Source of the DNA: Mercurialis annua | Lineage: Eukaryota; Streptophyta; Magnoliopsida; Malpighiales; Euphorbiaceae | Direction: 5' to 3' | Assembly: GCF_937616625.2 (NCBI RefSeq) | Contig: NC_065572.1 | Coordinates: forward strand, 37,413,653 to 37,477,652 | DNA: 64,000 nucleotides | Shown: one piece after another, positions 61,296-64,000 of the stretch | Position numbering within the stretch: the stretch's first letter is position 1 | How the letters are laid out: each line of letters opens with the position of its first letter | Notes under the pieces: model-generated | The model's database searches: none | Seen by the model: the letters and a program-made list of their open reading frames with translations, nothing else | Told to the model about the DNA's origin: nothing | Position numbers and translations under genes: made by a program

Positions 61296-62280
61296 TGTAA
61301 TACCCCGTACTTTTAAAGTACTAAGTAAGGTGCCAAGAGGCATAAATGCGAGAATTTAATCAACGACATCGGAATTAAATTCGAGAAAGAAGAATTAGGC
61401 TGAAGCGGTCTAAAAAAAATTATTGCAAGATCATAATTTAATTACTATGCCATAAATTTGTTTTTAGCAGAACTTAATTATCCGAATAAGAAAAATAAAT
61501 AATTAATTTGATGCGAGTAAATAAATAATGCGGAGTCCATTATTTATTGATAAATAAATTATCGTCACGCTTTCGTATATTTACGAAACCATTTTATAAA
61601 TTAGACGTGACGATTAATTAAGGATTTGAGCTAAGGTGTAATTTAACCATTTTGAGCTAAATGGTATTTTAACCATAAAATGACATATTCAACTTATGAG
61701 CTAAGGATTTGGTTTGACAAGAATAAGAGAAAGGAAAGAAATAGAAGTTCAGCAAACCAAAAAGAAACCATCGCCATCTTCATCGTTCTTTTGCGCGCGA
61801 AAGACGACGGCGTCCATAACTCCGCGATCCGACCTCCGTTTTCAGTAATTTTAATTCCTATGCATATCTAACTCAATAAGGAATAAGGTAACCTCTTAGT
61901 TTATGATTTTGATTATGGTTTTGATGGTGTTTTGCTAAGTTCAAGTTGATATATTGTTGCTGCCATCTTTTTGATTATGTCTTAAGTTGAGTTTTAAGCT
62001 ATGTTTTGAGTTATTTTTGGGTAATTACTGAAGCTAAGGGTTTGGATAAGAAAGGGGTTCAAGGTGTAATGGATTATTTTGAATTTGAATAAGATTTAAG
62101 GTTGTTTTGGTTGGGTTTAAGTGTATGTATTTTGTTTTGTATGTTGCTGTAAATTTCGGCAGTTTTGCGTGATGTTAAGTGAGGTTTGCGGGAAGTTATG
62201 GCTAGAGGTTTTAGGGGATTTGTTAAAGGTAATATCTAGCGTGTCGGGGGGAGCGTTGGGATACCGGAACGGCATCCATT

Positions 62281-62394
62281 TGCTGCTGTAAACAGCAGCA
62301 AAAACGTTGCTGCAAATTGCAGCAATATAGTTGCCAAACTGCTGCAACTCGCAGCAGTTATGGCAGCGATATGGGGACTGTTTGGACAGTCCCC
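62281..62394. repeat. Cluster of four hairpins with 9-bp arms
   Basis: Four consecutive inverted repeats have exactly 9-bp arms: TGCTGCTGT at 62281-62300 (2-nt loop), TTGCTGCAA at 62307-62325 (1-nt loop), AACTGCTGC at 62337-62359 (5-nt loop) and GGGGACTGT at 62373-62394 (4-nt loop). Three share a GCTGC or GCAGC core; the fourth does not. Confidence 0.93.
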
Positions 62395-63057
62395 GACCCG
62401 TATAGGAGGTCGACTCTTGAACGTACATCAAGCATAGGTAATGACGTATTTGTTTCGGGTATTAGAATCATTTTGATGAGGTTTAAAACTGATTTGATAT
62501 AGTGCAGAAAATGAAAGTTAAAAACAGTTTATGGTGCTATGTCTAGACTAAGATACGAAGGCCTTTGAGCGATATCTTTTGAGAAAGCTTGATTAGTATA
62601 TCGTAAGGGATATACGGAGAATGATACGTGATAGTCGGATTAGAAATTAGATGATTGAATAGGGCTGTGGTGTTTGAAAGAGGTGAGGTGTTGAAAATAT
62701 AAAAATCTGGAAATTTGTGAATCAAGTCGCGAAGGCTACTTCGCCTATAAAAACGGACCTCAATTCGTAATAATATTAACCCAGAAATGATTAGAATAAA
62801 TAAATGATGTTGCATATATGAGATTTAAGAAAATAAACGTGGTGTTGTTAAGTCGGATTAAATGTTATCGAGGCTGAAAGTTAAGTCAAAACAGAAAATA
62901 TAAGTTAGAAAAATAAAAGGGGGCAACTTTGGAATTAAATTGTGAACAAATGGTAAGTCGGAATTAGTTGAAATCTTCACGGATATCGTAGATGGAAGTG
63001 TGAAGTTTATGAATATTAAAATTGTTTTAGAAAATATCTGCTGTAGTTACCCTGTTC

Positions 63058-63217
63058 CGCTGTCTGAAACAACAGCGTTAGAAGGCTGTTTTTAACAGCT
63101 TTAATTTCCAAATTTGAGGTACCAACTTCAGGACTTATTTCCGATACCTTCGGGTACTAGTTTAAGTCCGAGGTATAAATGAAAGTTTTAGAAGGCATTC
63201 CGAACTTTAGGAATGCC
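63058..63217. repeat. Further hairpins in G2b LTR
   Basis: CGCTGT/ACAGCG pair at 63058-63077, GCTGTT/AACAGC pair at 63085-63099 and GGCATTCC/GGAATGCC pair at 63194-63217 (8-nt loop). Confidence 0.75.
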
Positions 63218-64000
63218 AATTTTATTTTGAGTTTGGGCCACTGTAAGTAAAAGTTTTAATAGCTCAAAATTGTTCAAAAAACATGAAATAAATAGGACAT
63301 TTTTATAAGCTAACTTTGAGCAATATTTTGGAGACCTTAAAGATGTCGAATGAAGTTCGAGTCTAAAAATGAAATAAAGAGGACATTTTTATACGTTATT
63401 ATGGACTACAGGAATGTAAAATATTTTTGGTAAACGGGCGATTTTAGATGAGCGGTTTTGATAGCCGCAGTGGGCTAGAAAAGCAATTTTTGAACAAGTT
63501 AAAGTTAACTTAAAATGTTAAGTTATTTGAAGTAAATTGTTTTGGTTAATCAAATATGATTTTAATTAATACCAAATTTCATTAAAATAGAAATTATTAT
63601 TAGAAATTCTATCAATAGAACTCTATATTAGATAGGACGAAATATCGAGTTACGGACTTGGCAAGCCAAGTAAGTTCGACGAGGATCGACATTTTATTTA
63701 TTATTATTATTTTGAATTATTAGCGATCCAGGTGAGTTGCACTTTATTTTCGCGTATTATTTGTAAAAGCTAATTTCATATATGATAAGTATTTCTGTCA
63801 AATACATCGCATTTATATGATTTGTTTGTATGATATTTTGTTATGTTTGATTGCTGTGATATATCAACCTTGTGGTGATGTTTATGGTATGTATGAGACA
63901 TGAGATTGGTTTGTGTGAGTTGAATCGGATACATCGGTTAGCTTTGCTATCGATGTCAGGCATATATGATACATCGGTTGGCTTCGTTATCGATGTCAGG

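Larger units (their letters stand above)
61296..64000 (+). mobile_element. LTR of gypsy-type element (family G2, copy b), continues past the window
   Basis: It starts TGTAATACCCCG, inserted in a G1a LTR after CCTCG (61291-61295), the presumed target duplication. It shares order with 2034-4013: a leader with CCGATCC-type blocks near 61820, a hairpin cluster, then GTGAGTTGCACTTTA at 63732 and ACATCGCATTT at 63805. At the right edge a 36-bp repeat begins (ACATCGGTT...ATCGATGTCAGG at 63931 and 63971). No internal primer site is reached, so the LTR is at least 2.7 kb. No supported gene. Confidence 0.78.

Noticed and set aside
61680..61871. Short protein in the G2b LTR
   Set aside because: It lies in the likely transcribed leader of an LTR, has no family motif, and the related G2a copy does not keep the frame.
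1..64000. tRNA, rRNA, telomere repeat or organelle insertion
   Set aside because: No cloverleaf-like gene, rDNA-like block, TTTAGGG run or organelle gene was recognised by eye. The only tRNA-related sequences are the two retrotransposon primer sites.

Overview
This window looks like plant nuclear heterochromatin, most likely from a dicot (inference). It has a 60-bp tandem satellite, Ty1/copia and Ty3/gypsy-type LTR retrotransposons with plant-style primer sites and terminal dinucleotides, and a Mutator-like element. I found no host protein gene, rRNA, tRNA or CRISPR. The only recognisable proteins are two decayed copia Gag-Pol polyproteins. Many long open frames lie in the satellite, because its 60-bp period keeps frame; I do not regard them as genes.

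Layout. 1-4013: degenerate 3' end of a gypsy element with a truncated long LTR (family G2). 4014-10456: satellite. 10457-19741: full-length copia element 1 with target duplication ATATA. 19742-21255: 5'-truncated gypsy-type LTR (family G1b). 21256-28527: satellite. 28528-37218: older full-length copia element 2. 37219-37515: satellite. 37516-39502: solo copia LTR with duplication ATGAA. 39503-41386: satellite. 41387-43738: solo LTR of another family (G3) flanked by AAAAA. 43739-43828: satellite scrap. 43829-49372: minus-strand G1a element, one full LTR, scrambled interior and a 0.4-kb second LTR piece, duplication CGTTT. 49373-51355: satellite. 51356-55669: minus-strand solo G1b LTR carrying a 981-bp Mutator-like element. 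55670-58361: satellite. 58362-61295: plus-strand G1a LTR, interrupted at 61296 by a G2 LTR that runs off the window.

How it fits together. The satellite (about 20.6 kb, a third of the window) is the substrate and nearly everything else is nested in it. Its monomer is two related 30-bp halves, each ending in an AAACGTTT core. Strand orientation flips many times. In 4947-8003 the same flip junctions recur every 1.2 kb, showing a higher-order repeat with a built-in inverted segment; a second 1.19-kb higher-order repeat spans the solo copia LTR and supplies its empty site.

The most unusual signal is a set of short inverted-repeat (hairpin) clusters inside mobile elements: a GTGCACG/CGTGCAC array in one G2 LTR, a cluster of unrelated 9-bp-arm hairpins at a comparable place in the other G2 LTR, an aggagcag array inside the Mutator-like element, and single, different palindromes at the same offset in G1a and G1b LTRs. 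This suggests elements with preferred places for palindromic sequence whose identity changes from copy to copy. Family labels G1, G2 and G3 are mine, based on comparison within this window.
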